Assembly: GCF_023016045.1 (NCBI RefSeq)
Contig: NZ_JALKAP010000012.1
Span: forward strand, 62,001-126,000
Direction of reading: 5' to 3'
DNA: 64,000 bases
From: Marinobacter sp. S6332
GTDB lineage: Bacteria > Pseudomonadota > Gammaproteobacteria > Pseudomonadales > Oleiphilaceae
A model generated the notes under the pieces. That model had not been told where the DNA came from. It saw only the letters and a list, made by a program, of their open reading frames with translations, and searched no databases. Of this stretch, positions 19,423 through 30,389 are shown in pieces. Both the position numbers and the translations under genes were made by a program. Numbering within the stretch: position 1 is the first letter of the stretch; each line of letters opens with the position of its first letter.

Positions 19423-19736
19423 GCGGCAGGATTTCAGACAGGCGCTATACTGTTCTGAACAGGTTGGAACCCCGGAAGGCCTCGCATTTTTGCGGGGCCT
19501 TCAACCAAAGGCTTATAGTCAAAGGTCTTACCCGGGTGCACACTACGCAAGCCGTAGCGGGAACTAATCAGGTTTTCTTGCGGCGTTGCGGAATACAAAA
19601 ATCATTGGGGAACGGAAAACATCCATGTTGGGTGTGGTGGCCACAGTCGATCCCGTAAAAACCCGTATTGACTGATAGTTACCCCTGGCCGACCATACTT
19701 GGCTCCCCCGCACCAGCCCAAGGTGAGCTATTCAAA
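19423..19736 (+). other. 314-bp sdhB–sucA intergenic region
   Basis: The gap between the sdh and suc genes holds one stable stem-loop (19475–19502) and no convincing open frame. An open frame continuous with sucA extends back to 19668, but the family start is at 19737. No clear sigma-70 promoter was found, so sucA may depend partly on read-through from sdh. Confidence 0.55.
19475..19502 (+). terminator. stem-loop between sdhB and sucA, no T-tract
   Basis: Arms GAAGGCCTCGCA and TGCGGGGCCTTC pair over 12 bp with one G-U, closing a loop made of four T. The 3' flank is CAACCAAAG, not a T-run, so efficient intrinsic termination is unlikely. It may be an attenuator, a Rho-linked site or an mRNA-stability element within a long sdh–suc transcript. 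Confidence 0.45.
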
Positions 19737-22574
19737 ATGCAAGAAAGCATGATGGAGCAGTTATGGCAGACGTCCCACTTGCAAGGTGGAAATCTGGCCT
19801 ATGTTGAACAGCTTTTTGAAACCTACCTGACAGATCCAAATGCCGTTCCCGAAGAGTGGCGCAGTTATTTTGATAAACTTCCCAGCGTTGACGGCTATCA
19901 GGGCCGAGACGTTATTCACTCTTCGATCCGCGAGCAGTTTGAACACATTTCCCGCAATCAGCGTTTTCTCGCAAATAGCGGCGTGCCTGTTAGTGCTACG
20001 TCGGATGCCGATAAAAAGCAGATCCGTGTTCTACAGCTTATCAACGCTTACCGCTTCCGTGGTCATCAGGAAGCAAAGCTTGATCCGCTCGGTGTTTGGC
20101 AGCGTCCAAAGGTAGAAGATCTCGATTTGTCTTTTCATGATTTGTCAGAATCAGATCGTGATTTGGAGTTCCAAACAGGTTCCCTGAGCTTTGGCTCGGA
20201 TACCATGAAACTTGGCGATATTTACGACGGGCTGCGCAAGACATATTGCGGCAGCATCGGCGCCGAGTACATGCACGTAGTTGATACCCGCATTAAACGC
20301 TGGTTTCAGCAACGTATGGAGCCAGTCCGTTCTGAGCCCGGCTTCGAGGCAAAAACACGAACCCATATCCTTGAACGCCTAACGGCAGCGGAAGGCCTTG
20401 AGAAATATCTTGGTTCTCGCTATCCGGGTGTTAAACGTTTCGGGCTTGAAGGCGGTGAGAGCCTTATTCCGTGTATGGATGAGCTGATTCAGCGTGCCGG
20501 TCATTATGGTGCCAAAGAGATCGTTCTCGGCATGGCACACCGTGGTCGCCTCAATATTCTAGTCAACACGCTTGGCAAGAACCCCAAAGAATTGTTTGAT
20601 GAATTCGAAGGCAAGCGATTAGCCGATTCGGGTTCCGGTGATGTCAAATACCACCAAGGCTTTTCCTCCAACGTTATGACCGATGGTGGTGAAGTGCATC
20701 TGGCAATGGCGTTTAACCCGTCCCATCTAGAAATTGTATCTCCGGTGGTAGAAGGCTCTGTGCGTGCGCGCCAGACTCGTCGTTCAGACACTGAAGGCAA
20801 TCAGGTTGTTCCGGTTATCATGCACGGTGATGCGGCTTTTGCCGGTCAGGGTGTGGTAATGGAAACCTTCCAGATGTCCCAGACCCGTGGTTTCGGGGTG
20901 GGCGGTACCATCCACATTGTTATCAATAACCAAGTTGGCTTTACCACCAGCAAACAGGAAGACGCGCGCTCTACTGAGTATTGCACGGACATCGCCAAGA
21001 TGGTTCAGGCACCGATACTCCACGTTAACGCAGACGACCCGGATGCTGTTGTTTTTGTAACTCAAATGGCGATGGACTATCGCAACGAGTTTAAGGGCGA
21101 CGTGGTTATCGATCTTGTTTGTTATCGGCGTCGCGGGCACAACGAGGCAGATGAGCCTGCCGCAACTCAGCCGATGATGTATCAAAAGATTCGCAAGCTG
21201 AAAACGACGCGCACCTTGTACGCAGAGAAGCTTGTTGCTGCTGGTGTGGTGACCGAAGATGAAGCCAAGCAGATGGAGAACGAATACCGTGATGCGCTAG
21301 ATAATGGCGAACACGTGGTTAAGTCGCTGGTTAAAGAGCCAAATAAAGATCTCTACGTTGACTGGGCTCCGTATCTTGGTCACGCCTGGACTGCAAAGTG
21401 CAAATCCAGCGTTCCACTGAAAACCATTCAGAAGCTCGGTAAGAAACTGACTCAGGTACCTGAAGGGTTCAGTATTCAGCGTCAGGTTTCCAAGATTGTT
21501 ACTGATCGGGAAAAAATGACGGCTGGTGCGCTCCCGATCAACTGGGGCTATGGCGAGATCATGGCTTATGCAACCCTGTTGAACGAGGGGCATCCCGTCC
21601 GGATCACGGGTCAGGATGTCGGGCGTGGTACTTTCTCACACCGCCATGCAGTTTTGCATAACCAAAAAGACGGCTCGAGACACATTGCGCTTGCGCAACT
21701 CTCCGATGACCAGCCGAAGTTTGAAATATACGACTCGCTGCTTTCCGAAATGGCGGTGATGGCCTTCGAGTACGGATACGCAACAACAGCTCCGAACGCA
21801 CTGGTTATCTGGGAAGCGCAGTTTGGCGATTTTGCGAACGGTGCCCAAATGGTTATCGACCAGTTCTTGACCAGTGGCGAGCATAAGTGGGGGCGCCTGT
21901 GTGGGCTCACTCTGTTGCTGCCGCACGGCTATGAAGGGCAGGGGCCGGAACACAGTTCTGCGCGCCTAGAACGCTTCTTGCAGCTTTCTGCTGAACACAA
22001 TATTCAAGTGTGCGTGCCCACAACACCCTCGCAGGTCTTCCACATGCTGCGCCGTCAGGTGAAGCGTCCGTTGCGCAAGCCTTTGGTTGCCATCACACCT
22101 AAGAGTCTGTTGCGCCACAAGGAGGCCACTTCTGATCTGGACGACCTGACCTCAGGAACCTTCCAGACAGTGCTTCCTGAGAAAGACCTGCCGGAAGCGA
22201 AAAAAGTTACTCGAGTTATTCTTTGCAGCGGCAAGGTCTACTATGACCTTCTGGAAAAGAAGAAAACCGATGAGCGTGATGACGTTGCGATTGTTCGTAT
22301 TGAGCAACTTTATCCGTTCCCGGGTGAAGATTTGGATGAAACTTTGGCGCAGTATCCTAAACTTAAGCATGTCGTATGGTGTCAGGAAGAGCCAATGAAC
22401 CAAGGTGCCTGGTATTGTAGTCAGCACCATATGCGTAATGCTTTGCAGCGCCTGAATCCTAAACTGTACCTTCAGTATGCTGGCCGTGACGCTTCCGCTG
22501 CTCCTGCAGCAGGACACATGTCAGTACATATTGAACAGCAGAAAAAACTTGTTAACGACGCGTTTGAAATCTGA
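19737..22574 (+). CDS. sucA: 2-oxoglutarate dehydrogenase E1 component
   Basis: The 945-residue thiamine-diphosphate enzyme decarboxylates 2-oxoglutarate and transfers the succinyl group to the SucB lipoyl arm. The N-terminus has the E1o motif AYVEQLFETYLTDPNAVP; later blocks include GMAHRGRLNILVNTLGK, HGDAAFAGQGVV and NNQVGFTT, with the TPP region in the middle third. ATG 19737 is chosen because AAGGTGAG lies about 9 bp upstream and homologous enzymes are about 943 residues long; the open frame from TTG 19668 adds 23 unrelated residues. sucB follows after 25 bp. Confidence 0.95.
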   Translation: MQESMMEQLWQTSHLQGGNLAYVEQLFETYLTDPNAVPEEWRSYFDKLPSVDGYQGRDVIHSSIREQFEHISRNQRFLANSGVPVSATSDADKKQIRVLQLINAYRFRGHQEAKLDPLGVWQRPKVEDLDLSFHDLSESDRDLEFQTGSLSFGSDTMKLGDIYDGLRKTYCGSIGAEYMHVVDTRIKRWFQQRMEPVRSEPGFEAKTRTHILERLTAAEGLEKYLGSRYPGVKRFGLEGGESLIPCMDELIQRAGHYGAKEIVLGMAHRGRLNILVNTLGKNPKELFDEFEGKRLADSGSGDVKYHQGFSSNVMTDGGEVHLAMAFNPSHLEIVSPVVEGSVRARQTRRSDTEGNQVVPVIMHGDAAFAGQGVVMETFQMSQTRGFGVGGTIHIVINNQVGFTTSKQEDARSTEYCTDIAKMVQAPILHVNADDPDAVVFVTQMAMDYRNEFKGDVVIDLVCYRRRGHNEADEPAATQPMMYQKIRKLKTTRTLYAEKLVAAGVVTEDEAKQMENEYRDALDNGEHVVKSLVKEPNKDLYVDWAPYLGHAWTAKCKSSVPLKTIQKLGKKLTQVPEGFSIQRQVSKIVTDREKMTAGALPINWGYGEIMAYATLLNEGHPVRITGQDVGRGTFSHRHAVLHNQKDGSRHIALAQLSDDQPKFEIYDSLLSEMAVMAFEYGYATTAPNALVIWEAQFGDFANGAQMVIDQFLTSGEHKWGRLCGLTLLLPHGYEGQGPEHSSARLERFLQLSAEHNIQVCVPTTPSQVFHMLRRQVKRPLRKPLVAITPKSLLRHKEATSDLDDLTSGTFQTVLPEKDLPEAKKVTRVILCSGKVYYDLLEKKKTDERDDVAIVRIEQLYPFPGEDLDETLAQYPKLKHVVWCQEEPMNQGAWYCSQHHMRNALQRLNPKLYLQYAGRDASAAPAAGHMSVHIEQQKKLVNDAFEI

Positions 22575-22599
22575 CGAGCTACCGAACTAAGGAACTGTA

Positions 22600-23832
22600 A
22601 TGTCTACTGAGATTAAAGCCCCCGTATTCCCGGAGTCGGTCGCAGAGGGTACCGTCGCGACCTGGCACAAACAGCCCGGTGAAGCCTGTTCACGTGACGA
22701 CCTAATTGTCGATATCGAAACCGATAAAGTGGTTCTTGAAGTTGTCGCACCTGCTGACGGCGTGATTGAAGACATCCTTAAAGGTGAAGGTGACACCGTG
22801 CAAAGCGGTGAGGTCATCGGTAAGTTTAAAGAGGGTGCCGTTGGTGACTCCGGCTCCGCCGACAAGAAAGAGAGCAAAGATAGCCAGTCCGATAAGGGCG
22901 AGGCCAAAGAAGAGCAAAGCCAAGACTCTGGCGATGCAATTCTAAGCCCAGCAGCGCGTAAGTTGGCGGAGGAGAATAATGTTGACCCGAGCGCAGTGAA
23001 GGGCACGGGTAAAGACGGTCGCGTAACCAAAGAAGATGTTCAGAATCATGTGGATAGCGCAAGCTCCTCAAGTGGTTCGTCAAAGGCGGCAGCTTCTTCT
23101 GCGATGCCTGAAGTGAACATTTCTGCAGGTGAACGGCCAGAGAAGCGCGTACCCATGACTCGCCTGCGCGCCAGCATCGCCAAACGTCTGGTTAATGCCC
23201 AGCAAACCGCTGCCATGCTTACGACCTTCAATGAAGTCGACATGGGCCCCATTATGGAAATGCGCAAGCAGTATCAGGACAGCTTCGTTAAGCGTCATGA
23301 TATCAAGCTGGGTTTCATGTCTTTCTTCGCAAAAGCCGCTACCGAAGCACTCAAGCGTTTCCCTGCCGTTAACGCATCTATCGACGGGAATGACATGGTT
23401 TACCACGGCTATCAGGATATCGGCGTTGCCGTATCTACTGATCGTGGTTTGGTTGTACCAGTCGTTCGTGATGTTGATGCATTGGGTCTTGCCGATATCG
23501 AGAAGAAAATCGTCGAGTACGGCACCAAGGCTAAAGGTGGCAAGCTTGCGATTGAAGATATGACAGGCGGTACTTTTACCATCACTAACGGTGGTATTTT
23601 TGGTTCCCTTATCTCTACGCCAATTCTGAACCCGCCGCAAACAGCGATTCTGGGTATGCATAAAATTCAGGAGCGCCCGATGGCGGTCAACGGTAAGGTG
23701 GAAATACGCCCGATGATGTACCTTGCGCTGTCTTATGACCACCGTATGGTTGATGGCAAGGAAGCGGTGCAGTTCCTTGTAGCCATCAAGGACATGCTTG
23801 AGGACCCAGCGCGCATTCTGCTGGACGTGTGA
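22600..23832 (+). CDS. sucB: dihydrolipoamide succinyltransferase (E2o)
   Basis: The 410-residue E2 core has an N-terminal lipoyl domain with lipoyl-Lys43 in ETDKVVLEV, a charged Ser/Lys/Glu linker (about 85–105), the E3/E1-binding domain [17 protein letters not shown], a second Ser/Ala-rich linker and the C-terminal catalytic domain. The active-site motif is [12 protein letters not shown] with His381 and Asp385. It forms the 24-subunit core that joins SucA and Lpd. One lipoyl domain is usual for this enzyme. Confidence 0.96.
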   Translation: MSTEIKAPVFPESVAEGTVATWHKQPGEACSRDDLIVDIETDKVVLEVVAPADGVIEDILKGEGDTVQSGEVIGKFKEGAVGDSGSADKKESKDSQSDKGEAKEEQSQDSGDAILSPAARKLAEENNVDPSAVKGTGKDGRVTKEDVQNHVDSASSSSGSSKAAASSAMPEVNISAGERPEKRVPMTRLRASIAKRLVNAQQTAAMLTTFNEVDMGPIMEMRKQYQDSFVKRHDIKLGFMSFFAKAATEALKRFPAVNASIDGNDMVYHGYQDIGVAVSTDRGLVVPVVRDVDALGLADIEKKIVEYGTKAKGGKLAIEDMTGGTFTITNGGIFGSLISTPILNPPQTAILGMHKIQERPMAVNGKVEIRPMMYLALSYDHRMVDGKEAVQFLVAIKDMLEDPARILLDV

Positions 23833-23837
23833 GCTGA

Positions 23838-25310
<1,473 letters not shown>

Positions 25311-25326
25311 CGCAAACTAGGAAGCA

Positions 25327-25356
25327 GGGGGCGCATATTATGGCGCCCCTTTATTA
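25327..25356 (+). terminator. intrinsic terminator after lpd
   Basis: GGGGCGC and GCGCCCC arms flank the loop ATATTATG and are followed by TTTATTAT. It splits sucAB-lpd from sucCD, which must then have its own promoter in the next 150 bp; a TATAAG hexamer at 25429–25434 is a possible -10 with no good -35. Confidence 0.75.
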
Positions 25357-25506
25357 TAAAAAGAGCTGATTTCCGTTTGCGATCGTGGTGAGCTGAGGTG
25401 ATCCCCTGCTCACCGAACAGAATTCGCCTATAAGACTCCCTGTTTGGGGAGAAGCGAGTTCACTTCCGTACGTGGTTATCCTCCATCAAATAGCGGGACA
25501 TTAACT

Positions 25507-26673
25507 ATGAATTTGCATGAATATCAGGGCAAGCAGCTTTTTGCTGAATATGGCCTGCCCGTATCCCAAGGCATTGCCTGTGATACTCCGAAAGATGCGG
25601 TTGCGGCTGCTGATGAAATTGGCGGCGATGCATGGGTGGTTAAAGCTCAGGTGCACGCGGGTGGCCGTGGTAAGGCTGGCGGTGTAAAGCTGGTCAAGAG
25701 CAAAGACGAGATTCGTGAGTTTGCTGAAAAGTGGTTGGGCAAGAATCTGGTTACCTATCAGACTGATGAAAACGGTCAGCCGGTGAGCAAAATTCTGGTT
25801 GAGTCCTTGACCGATATCGATCAGGAACTGTACCTAGGTGCTGTTGTTGACCGTGGTAGCCGTCGTATCGTCTTTATGGCCTCCACCGAAGGTGGTGTTG
25901 AGATTGAGACGGTTGCCGAAGAAACTCCGGAAAAAATCTTGAGAGCAGAGATCGATCCTTTGGTTGGCGCACAGCCATACCAAGGTCGTGAACTGGCGTT
26001 CAAGCTTGGTCTGGAAGGTAAGCAAATTGGCCAGTTCACCAAGATTTTTATGGGTTTGGCAAAGTTGTTTGAAGATCGTGACCTTGCTCTGCTGGAAATT
26101 AACCCGCTAGTTATCACTCCAGCCGGTGATTTGCACTGTCTAGACGCCAAAATTGGTGTTGATGGCAACGCACTGTATCGCCAGAAAAAGATTCAGGAGA
26201 TGCACGACCCTTCTCAGGAAGACTCCCGCGAAGCGGAAGCTGCCAAATGGGAACTCAACTATGTAGCGCTTGATGGAAACATCGGCTGCATGGTTAACGG
26301 CGCCGGTCTTGCCATGGGAACCATGGATATTATCAAGCTCTCCGGTGGTCGTCCTGCCAACTTCCTGGACGTTGGTGGCGGTGCAACCAAAGAGCGCGTT
26401 TCAGAAGCGTTTAAGATCATTCTTTCCGACGACGCAGTGCAAGCCGTTCTGGTAAACATTTTCGGCGGTATTGTGCGCTGTGACATGATCGCAGAAGGCA
26501 TTATTGGTGCGGTTAAAGAAGTAGGCGTTAAGGTTCCTGTGGTTGTGCGCCTTGAAGGCAACAACGCTGAGAAAGGCACCAAGGTTCTTGCCGAAAGTGG
26601 CCTGAACATTATTGCCGCCACCAGTCTGGCGGATGCTGCAGAGCAAGTTGTTAAAGCCGCAGGGGGTAAATAA
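25507..26673 (+). CDS. sucC: succinyl-CoA synthetase beta subunit (ADP-forming)
   Basis: The 388-residue subunit carries an ATP-grasp fold with the N-terminal signature [20 protein letters not shown] and the glycine-rich [17 protein letters not shown] segment. The C-terminal ligase domain contains [15 protein letters not shown]. Length is identical to E. coli SucC. ATG 25507 is chosen on the invariant MNLHEYQ start; the frame open from 25444 is a leader artefact. The stop and the sucD start overlap in TAATG. Confidence 0.97.
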   Translation: MNLHEYQGKQLFAEYGLPVSQGIACDTPKDAVAAADEIGGDAWVVKAQVHAGGRGKAGGVKLVKSKDEIREFAEKWLGKNLVTYQTDENGQPVSKILVESLTDIDQELYLGAVVDRGSRRIVFMASTEGGVEIETVAEETPEKILRAEIDPLVGAQPYQGRELAFKLGLEGKQIGQFTKIFMGLAKLFEDRDLALLEINPLVITPAGDLHCLDAKIGVDGNALYRQKKIQEMHDPSQEDSREAEAAKWELNYVALDGNIGCMVNGAGLAMGTMDIIKLSGGRPANFLDVGGGATKERVSEAFKIILSDDAVQAVLVNIFGGIVRCDMIAEGIIGAVKEVGVKVPVVVRLEGNNAEKGTKVLAESGLNIIAATSLADAAEQVVKAAGGK

Positions 26674-27545
26674 TGAGCATCCTGATTAATAAAGACACCA
26701 AAGTTATCTGCCAAGGCTTTACCGGCGCACAGGGTACCTTCCACTCTGAACAGGCGATTGAATACGGCACCAAAATGGTTGGTGGCGTAAGCCCGGGTAA
26801 GGGCGGTACTGAGCATTTGGGATTGCCGGTATTCAATACCGTGCGTGAAGCTGTAGAAAAAACCGGAGCTCAGGCGACCGTAATCTATGTTCCCGCACCC
26901 TTCTGTAAAGACGCGATCATTGAAGCTGCTGATGCGGGCCTTGAGCTGATTGTGTGCATCACGGAAGGCATTCCGACCATCGATATGCTGTACGCCAAAG
27001 AATACGTTGATCGCAAAGGCGTTCGCATGATCGGCCCCAACTGCCCGGGCGTTATCACACCGGGTGAGTGCAAGATCGGTATCATGCCAGGGCACATCCA
27101 TAAGCCTGGCAAGGTCGGTATCGTATCTCGTTCCGGCACCCTGACCTACGAAGCAGTTAAGCAGACCACAGACTTCGGCTATGGCCAGTCTACCTGTGTA
27201 GGCATCGGTGGTGACCCGATTCCGGGCTCCAACTTCATCGATATCCTCCAGTTGCTTCAGAACGATCCGCAGACAGAAGCGATTGTGATGATTGGTGAAA
27301 TCGGCGGTACCGCTGAAGAAGAAGCGGCTGCTTTCATCAAAGAAAATGTCACTAAGCCAGTGGTTGCCTACATTGCCGGTGTTACAGCACCCCCAGGCAA
27401 GCGTATGGGCCACGCAGGCGCTATCATCTCTGGTGGTAAGGGCACAGCGGACGAAAAGTTCGCAGCTCTGAACGACGCCGGTGTTAAAACCGTGCGCAGT
27501 TTGGCCGAGATTGGTAAGGCTCTGAAGGAGGTAACTGGCTGGTAA
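26673..27545 (+). CDS. sucD: succinyl-CoA synthetase alpha subunit
   Basis: The 290-residue subunit binds CoA and carries the phosphohistidine. The N-terminal [20 protein letters not shown] and the catalytic His247 in [12 protein letters not shown] are intact. It overlaps sucC by one base (TAATG), indicating translational coupling, and the pair forms the alpha2beta2 or alpha-beta enzyme that makes ATP from succinyl-CoA. A strong terminator follows. Confidence 0.97.
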   Translation: MSILINKDTKVICQGFTGAQGTFHSEQAIEYGTKMVGGVSPGKGGTEHLGLPVFNTVREAVEKTGAQATVIYVPAPFCKDAIIEAADAGLELIVCITEGIPTIDMLYAKEYVDRKGVRMIGPNCPGVITPGECKIGIMPGHIHKPGKVGIVSRSGTLTYEAVKQTTDFGYGQSTCVGIGGDPIPGSNFIDILQLLQNDPQTEAIVMIGEIGGTAEEEAAAFIKENVTKPVVAYIAGVTAPPGKRMGHAGAIISGGKGTADEKFAALNDAGVKTVRSLAEIGKALKEVTGW

Positions 27546-27561
27546 GCTGGTTTCTTTCAAT

Positions 27562-27603
27562 AAAACCCCCGTTTCTGTTCTGCAGAGCGGGGGTTTTTTA
27601 TTT
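27562..27603 (+). terminator. intrinsic terminator of sucCD
   Basis: AAAACCCCCG and CGGGGGTTTT arms close a loop of about 15 nt and end in TTTTTTATTT, 16 bp after the sucD stop. Confidence 0.9.
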
Positions 27604-27664
27604 ATAATGCCGGGTCGCCTCGTTTAGTATGGGCGCATTCCATTTAAAAGAAGGAGTTTGTGCT

Positions 27665-28879
27665 TTGAGTTCAGTAGATTCCCAGCAACGGGTTTTGTCC
27701 GGTATGCGTCCCACCGGCAAGCTTCACCTTGGCCACTATCACGGTGTGCTGAAAAACTGGGTGAAACTCCAGCACGAATTTGAGTGCTTCTTCTTCATTG
27801 CCGACTGGCATGCCCTGACCACGCAATACGATGACCCATCCGGTATCGAGCAAAGCGTCTGGGATATGGTAATTGACTGGCTGGCGTCAGGGGTTAACCC
27901 TGGCTCCTCCACCATGTTTATCCAGTCTCAGGTGCCTGAACACGCAGAATTGCACCTGCTGCTGTCCATGATCACACCGCTGGGCTGGCTGGAGCGCATT
28001 CCCACGTATAAGGATCAGCAGGAAAAGCTGCGGGAAAAGGACCTTGCAACGTATGGGTTCCTCGGCTATCCCTTGCTCCAGACCGCCGACATATTGATGT
28101 ATCGCGCAGGTAAAGTACCTGTGGGTGCAGATCAGGTTTCCCACGTTGAAATCACCCGCGAGATCGCTCGTCGGTTCAATCATATATACGGACGCGAGCC
28201 CGGTTTTGAGGATCAGGCGGAATCAGCCATCGTGAAGATGGGCAAGAAAAACGCCAAGCTGTATCGCACCCTCAAAAAGCGCTATCAGGAAGAGGGCGAC
28301 ATGGAAGCGTTGGAGACTGCCCGTGCCTTGCTAATGGAGCAGCAGAACATTTCCCTTGGAGATCGTGAGCGCCTATACGGTTTCATCGAGGGTGGCGGCA
28401 AGATTATTTTGCCGGAGCCTCAGCCACTGCTAACACCTGAGTCTAAAATGCCGGGGTTGGATGGGCAAAAAATGTCCAAATCCTATAACAACTATATTGG
28501 TTTGCGAGAAGAGCCAGACAGTGTGGCGCAGAAAGTTCGTACCATGCAGACTGACCCTCAGAGAGTGCGCCGTACAGATCCGGGAGAGCCCGAGAAGTGT
28601 CCAGTATGGGGGCTGCACAAAGTCTATTCGGATGAAGCTACCAAAGAGTGGGTTCAGACTGGATGCCGCAGTGCCGGAATAGGCTGTCTTGACTGCAAAA
28701 AACCATTAATTGATGCAATTTTGGAAGAGCAGCGGCCGTTGCGCGAAAGGGCTCTTGAATACGAAGCCAGCCCTGATCTTGTGCATTCTATTCTCCAAGA
28801 AGGTCGTGAGCACGCGCGGGATGCTGCCAGAGATACACTTGAGGAAGTTCGGGCCGCAATGGGATTGAGCTATCGATAA
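27665..28879 (+). CDS. trpS: tryptophanyl-tRNA synthetase with probable [4Fe-4S] site
   Basis: The 404-residue class I synthetase has the HIGH-type motif GKLHLGHYHG (residues 19–28) and KMSKS in LDGQKMSKSYNN. Four cysteines, 312, 334, 341 and 344, form C-x21-C-x6-C-x2-C, very close to the C-x22-C-x6-C-x2-C site that binds a [4Fe-4S] cluster in the Thermotoga maritima enzyme. TTG 27665 is chosen because AAGGAG (27651–27656) lies 8 bp upstream; an in-frame ATG 36 bp earlier has no ribosome binding site. It is longer than E. coli TrpS (334). The 3' end meets scpA. Confidence 0.92.
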   Translation: MSSVDSQQRVLSGMRPTGKLHLGHYHGVLKNWVKLQHEFECFFFIADWHALTTQYDDPSGIEQSVWDMVIDWLASGVNPGSSTMFIQSQVPEHAELHLLLSMITPLGWLERIPTYKDQQEKLREKDLATYGFLGYPLLQTADILMYRAGKVPVGADQVSHVEITREIARRFNHIYGREPGFEDQAESAIVKMGKKNAKLYRTLKKRYQEEGDMEALETARALLMEQQNISLGDRERLYGFIEGGGKIILPEPQPLLTPESKMPGLDGQKMSKSYNNYIGLREEPDSVAQKVRTMQTDPQRVRRTDPGEPEKCPVWGLHKVYSDEATKEWVQTGCRSAGIGCLDCKKPLIDAILEEQRPLRERALEYEASPDLVHSILQEGREHARDAARDTLEEVRAAMGLSYR

Positions 28880-29663
28880 GCCAGATCAGGCACCATTAGC
28901 GCGGGTATCAGGGAAGGCAGTTGTTGACCTTCCAAGTGATCTGTATATCCCGCCAGATGCCTTAGCAGTATTTCTTGAGGCCTTCGAGGGGCCTCTTGAC
29001 CTGTTGCTTTATCTCATACGGCGCCAGAACATGGATATTCTGGATATAGATGTTAGTGAGATTACCCGGCAGTACATGGAGTACATTGGAGCTGTTGAAG
29101 CCATGCGCTTTGAGCTGGCTGCGGAATACCTCGTGATGGCAGCCACGCTCGCGGAGATAAAATCCCGTATGCTTCTGCCAAGGCACGAAGCCGACGAAGA
29201 TGAAGAGGTAGATCCCCGTGCAGAACTGATTCGAAGGTTGCAACAATACGAGCGCTTTAAGAAGGCCGCGGAAGATATTGATTCACTGCCGCGCATGGAA
29301 CGAGACACCTTTGCCGTATCTGCCTCCTTACCGAAGCTGCCAACGAGCCAGGTGCATCCAGATGTTGATATGCGGGATCTTCTTCTCGCGCTTCAGGGTG
29401 TACTGAACCGGGCTGACCTGTTTACCAGTCACCATGTAGAAAGAGAAAGGTTGTCGACCAGAGAGCGAATGTCCGCCATTTTGTCTGTATTGCGGGACGA
29501 CCAGTTTGTCACCTTCCAGAGCCTGTTCACCATTGAAGAAGGTCGGCTTGGAGTGGTTGTCACCTTTCTGGCTACGCTCGAACTGGTTAAAGAGCAGTTG
29601 ATAGAAGTAGTCCAAGCTGAAGTGTTGGGTCCGATTCACGTGCGTGCGCGAGCTGCGCGTTAA
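28872..29663 (+). CDS. scpA: segregation and condensation protein A, non-canonical start
   Basis: ScpA is the kleisin that bridges the Smc heads. The conserved kleisin N-terminus FEGPLDLLLYLIRRQN is encoded from 28983, followed by DILDIDVSEITRQYMEY, a charged loop, and a C-terminal winged-helix region ending ILGPIHV-like. In-frame sequence upstream (APLARVSGKAVVDLPSDLYI) resembles gammaproteobacterial ScpA, so translation must begin before it, yet the frame opens at 28869 (after TGA 28866–28868) and contains no ATG, GTG or TTG until TTG 29004, which is inside the conserved motif. ATC 28872, overlapping the trpS stop, is the provisional start; CTG 28941 is an alternative. End is secure. Confidence 0.8.
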   Translation: MDKPDQAPLARVSGKAVVDLPSDLYIPPDALAVFLEAFEGPLDLLLYLIRRQNMDILDIDVSEITRQYMEYIGAVEAMRFELAAEYLVMAATLAEIKSRMLLPRHEADEDEEVDPRAELIRRLQQYERFKKAAEDIDSLPRMERDTFAVSASLPKLPTSQVHPDVDMRDLLLALQGVLNRADLFTSHHVERERLSTRERMSAILSVLRDDQFVTFQSLFTIEEGRLGVVVTFLATLELVKEQLIEVVQAEVLGPIHVRARAAR

Positions 29664-29708
29664 ACGATTACCTAGTGGAAAGCTGCATAGGGAAACCGGA
29701 TAGCAATC

Positions 29709-30350
29709 ATGAACGAAGAAGAGCTCTCAAGAATTCAGGCAATTGCCGAGGCAGCGTTACTCGCAGCGGGCAAGCCTCTTTCCCTTGAGCAGCTAAGAGA
29801 GCTCTTTGCAGAAGATGAACGCCCGGCAAGGCAAGTCATGGAACATGTCATGATGCTTCTTGGCAACGCATGCGAAGGCCGAGGTTTCGAGCTGCGTAAA
29901 GTGGCCAGCGGCTTTCGCCTTCAAATTCGGGAAGAGTTTGCTCCTTGGGTTAGTCGGCTATTTGAGGAAAAACCCCAACGCTACTCCCGTGCTCTGCTGG
30001 AAACTCTTGCCCTGATTGCCTATCGACAGCCCATCACCCGCGGTGAGATTGAAGACATCCGAGGTGTTGCGGTAAGCAGCAATATCATTCGTACCTTACT
30101 TGAGCGAGAGTGGGTACGTGTTGTAGGGCATAGAGACGTTCCAGGCCGACCGGCAATGTATGCGACAACCCGGCAATTTCTCGATTATTTCAGTCTTTCT
30201 GGTTTGGGCCAGTTGCCTCCGTTGTCCGAGATACGGGATCTTGAAGAGATCGGCCGGGAAGTTGAAAAGAATATGCAGGCTGAGATTGAGTTTGACTCAG
30301 CACAGGCGAAGCCAGCGGGCGACAACCCGCCAGACCAGACATTTCACTGA
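29709..30350 (+). CDS. scpB: segregation and condensation protein B
   Basis: The 213-residue protein is the winged-helix (Kite) partner that dimerises and binds ScpA in the Smc–ScpAB complex. The first winged helix includes IAEAALLAAGKPLSLEQL and the second contains the family signature ETLALIAYRQPITRGEIEDIRGV, shown here from about residue 97. A Pro/Asp-rich tail ends the protein. It starts 45 bp after scpA and is followed by rluB, the usual order scpA–scpB–rluB. Confidence 0.93.
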   Translation: MNEEELSRIQAIAEAALLAAGKPLSLEQLRELFAEDERPARQVMEHVMMLLGNACEGRGFELRKVASGFRLQIREEFAPWVSRLFEEKPQRYSRALLETLALIAYRQPITRGEIEDIRGVAVSSNIIRTLLEREWVRVVGHRDVPGRPAMYATTRQFLDYFSLSGLGQLPPLSEIRDLEEIGREVEKNMQAEIEFDSAQAKPAGDNPPDQTFH

Positions 30351-30389
30351 TACCATTCGGGTGTCAGTCAGCGATTAAGGATTATGTTC

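Noticed and set aside
26259..27560. 433-codon open frame antisense to sucC and sucD
   Set aside because: Spans two convincing genes in antisense and has no domain resemblance; an artefact of codon bias.
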